Shown in pieces: positions 62,568 to 64,000 of a stretch of 64,000 nucleotides of DNA. The stretch is from positions 1 to 64,000 of the forward strand of contig JAEEYQ010000006.1 of assembly GCA_016288215.1 (NCBI GenBank). Reading direction: 5' to 3'. Under the pieces are notes generated by a model. It saw nothing but the letters and a program-made list of their open reading frames with translations. It made no database searches and was not told the DNA's origin. This stretch comes from Lentisphaeria bacterium (GTDB taxonomy: Bacteria > Verrucomicrobiota > Lentisphaeria > Oligosphaerales > Oligosphaeraceae). The stretch's first letter is position 1. Every line of letters begins with the position of its first letter. The translations under genes were made by a program, and so were the position numbers.

Positions 62568-64000
62568 TTAAACCATGACCATCAAGGCGTTGAAGCCCTG
62601 ATACCGCCGATAGTAGAATTGTTTGGATTTCTTTTTCAGCATGCGGATGCCGATGCTGTTCATGTAGTCCTGGCTGGAGATGTCTGCGTTCTGTCCATTC
62701 ATGGTGAAGGGATTGAAGGAGACGGCGCTGTCGCGGAGATGCATGATGAAATCTGTTTCATTGTCCTGCAAAACAGTGACTTGGATATATTCGTCCGACT
62801 TGCCGGTGAAGGCGTTTTGGATGATGGCGGTGCAGACTTCCTCCACGGCCATGTTGACCACGTTGATTTGTTTTGAGGTGGCGCCATGCTCTTCGCAGAA
62901 GGCGACGATGCCCTTCAGCAGGGCGGCGATGTCCTTGTCGTTGTTGATGAGCATGTAGGAGAACACGGGCTTGTCGATGGTGGTGTAGCGTTTCATGGGC
63001 TTCAGGACTATGAAGAGGGCGAGGAAGGAGCCGAAGATGGCGGCCAGGGAGATGGCGTGCCACACATAGAGGGGGTTGATGATGCCCAGAATCAGCGTCA
63101 GAGGCAGCAGCACGGCCATGTAGCGGACGGTGATGAGGATGCCGGCAAGCTTTTCGGCGTTGATGCTCTGAAGAAAGCCGGCGACGATGGTGATGGCGGC
63201 GTCAAAGAGGACGCTGATGCAGAAGACGCGGATGGCGAAGACGGCGGGGGGCTGATTCATGCCGAACATGGTCGCGGCCCAGTCGGCGCGCCACGCCAGC
63301 ACGGCGGCCAGCGCTGCGGAAAGGCCGCCGCCCCACCATAGCGCCTGATGGAAGGCGTCCATCAGCGCCTGCATATTATGCTCCACGTAGAAGGTGGCGG
63401 TGAGGGGGAGCATGGCGTCCGTCGCCGCGCGGGACATGCTGCGGGTGAGGTACCAGATGTTGAGAATCACGTCGAAAATGGCCACGTGAAGGGCTGCGTC
63501 TTTGCCAGATAGACGAAGAAGCAAGTTGTTGACCAGTAGCTCAAAGCAGAAATGGAACAGCTCCTGGACGGAGGTGGCCAGGCCCAGACTGGCCAGTTTT
63601 GCGGTCTGATGGAGAGATGCCTTGTTCGGCAGGACCAGCCGGAGCCTCAGCACGTGGCCGGGGGTGAAAAAATGGATGGACATGATGGCCACGTTGATGC
63701 TCAGCGCGATGACGGTCGCCCAAATGGAGCCCTGCACACCCCATTGCCATTTCAGGACGAAAAGGCAGTTAAGCAGCACGTCCAGCAGGCTTCCAACCAC
63801 CATGCCGACGGTGGCCAGCAGCTGGTCGTTGTCGCTGCGGAGGAAGTCATACAGATAGAGGTATAGGAAGAAGATGGGCGTGAAGTCCAGCAGAATCCGG
63901 CTGCAGTGGAGGCAGGCGTGGTAAAGCTCTCCATTGGCTTCCGTGACGCCCAAGGCGAACATCAGGGGGCGAAGCAGCACATTGCCCGCGATGGCGATGA
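62568..64000 (-). CDS. MATE transporter fused to an RsbW-like anti-sigma ATPase domain (5' end outside window)
   Basis: The frame is open at the right edge, so the N-terminus is missing. About 476 residues are visible. The first ~340 contain repeated hydrophobic helices of a MATE/polysaccharide-exporter-like fold (ANGELYHACLHC, then MSRAATDAMLPLTATFYVEH). The last ~130 residues form a GHKL-type ATPase domain like RsbW. Its N box is INVVNMAVEEVCTAIIQNAF and its G1-like box is RDSAVSFNPF. The gene is directly upstream of the PP2C phosphatase. A transporter carrying a kinase-like ATPase domain suggests that transport state and partner-switching signalling are linked; this is inference. Confidence 0.8.
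   Translation of the reverse strand, partial: IAIAGNVLLRPLMFALGVTEANGELYHACLHCSRILLDFTPIFFLYLYLYDFLRSDNDQLLATVGMVVGSLLDVLLNCLFVLKWQWGVQGSIWATVIALSINVAIMSIHFFTPGHVLRLRLVLPNKASLHQTAKLASLGLATSVQELFHFCFELLVNNLLLRLSGKDAALHVAIFDVILNIWYLTRSMSRAATDAMLPLTATFYVEHNMQALMDAFHQALWWGGGLSAALAAVLAWRADWAATMFGMNQPPAVFAIRVFCISVLFDAAITIVAGFLQSINAEKLAGILITVRYMAVLLPLTLILGIINPLYVWHAISLAAIFGSFLALFIVLKPMKRYTTIDKPVFSYMLINNDKDIAALLKGIVAFCEEHGATSKQINVVNMAVEEVCTAIIQNAFTGKSDEYIQVTVLQDNETDFIMHLRDSAVSFNPFTMNGQNADISSQDYMNSIGIRMLKKKSKQFYYRRYQGFNALMVMV

Overview
The window is a bacterial chromosome segment with high-GC coding regions that runs from information-processing genes into a large carbohydrate-degradation region. Several features point to the Lentisphaerae (Victivallales-like, gut or rumen type): many very long secreted glycosidases of the DUF4838, DUF6259, DUF5722, GH2 and GH106 types, two proteins with a PEP-CTERM-like C-terminus, and SpoIIE-type signalling. 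This placement is inferred from gene content; no rRNA gene is present to confirm it.

Layout. 1-2000: the end of a beta-propeller glycosidase-like gene and a short secreted protein with a PTGQPLPG sorting-type tail. 2421-8025: the operon nusA-infB-rbfA-truB-ribF. 8126-14963 (minus strand): a beta-mannosidase, an amidohydrolase, a hexose-phosphate mutarotase, UppP, a sugar isomerase/epimerase-like protein and an acyl-ACP thioesterase. 15088-16189: a sugar-binding lipoprotein and tRNA-Ser(CGA). 16257-19468: an accessory island next to the tRNA with a DUF3990/DUF3791-type triplet, a HigBA pair enclosed by two copies of a ~150-180 bp structured repeat, a DUF3791 gene fragment, and the second PTGQPLPG protein. 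20006-31880: a 3-phosphoglycerate dehydrogenase-type enzyme, a small membrane protein, a DUF4838 enzyme, a 1426-residue GH2-like protein, an unknown secreted protein and a lipoprotein tyrosine phosphatase. 32361-54196: a plus-strand cluster of four DUF4838 paralogues, a DUF6259 enzyme and a DUF5722 enzyme, interrupted by a broken DUF6922/AbiEii pair. 54686-56388: a thioredoxin-like protein and class II aldolase. 56662-64000 (minus strand): an LPS-kinase-like protein, a GH106 enzyme, a SpoIIE-type PP2C phosphatase with a sensor, and a MATE transporter fused to an anti-sigma-type ATPase domain.

How the genes fit together. Most accessory genes encode exported enzymes for complex glycans, perhaps host or plant polysaccharides. 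The cytoplasmic mannosidase, mutarotase, isomerase and aldolase would process the released sugars. No TonB-dependent receptor, SusC/D pair or complete ABC importer is visible, so uptake must be encoded elsewhere.

The most unusual signals are in non-coding DNA. First, AT-rich heptamer arrays (GAATTAG type) start at or just after the stop codons of five genes, always in the sense direction of that gene. Second, a ~250 bp element occurs twice (24843-25100 plus; 54240-54515 minus); each copy contains an ungapped 24-codon ORF with 11 identical residues, followed by strongly conserved non-coding sequence. Third, structured repeats flank HigBA. None matches a CRISPR, IS or standard feature type.
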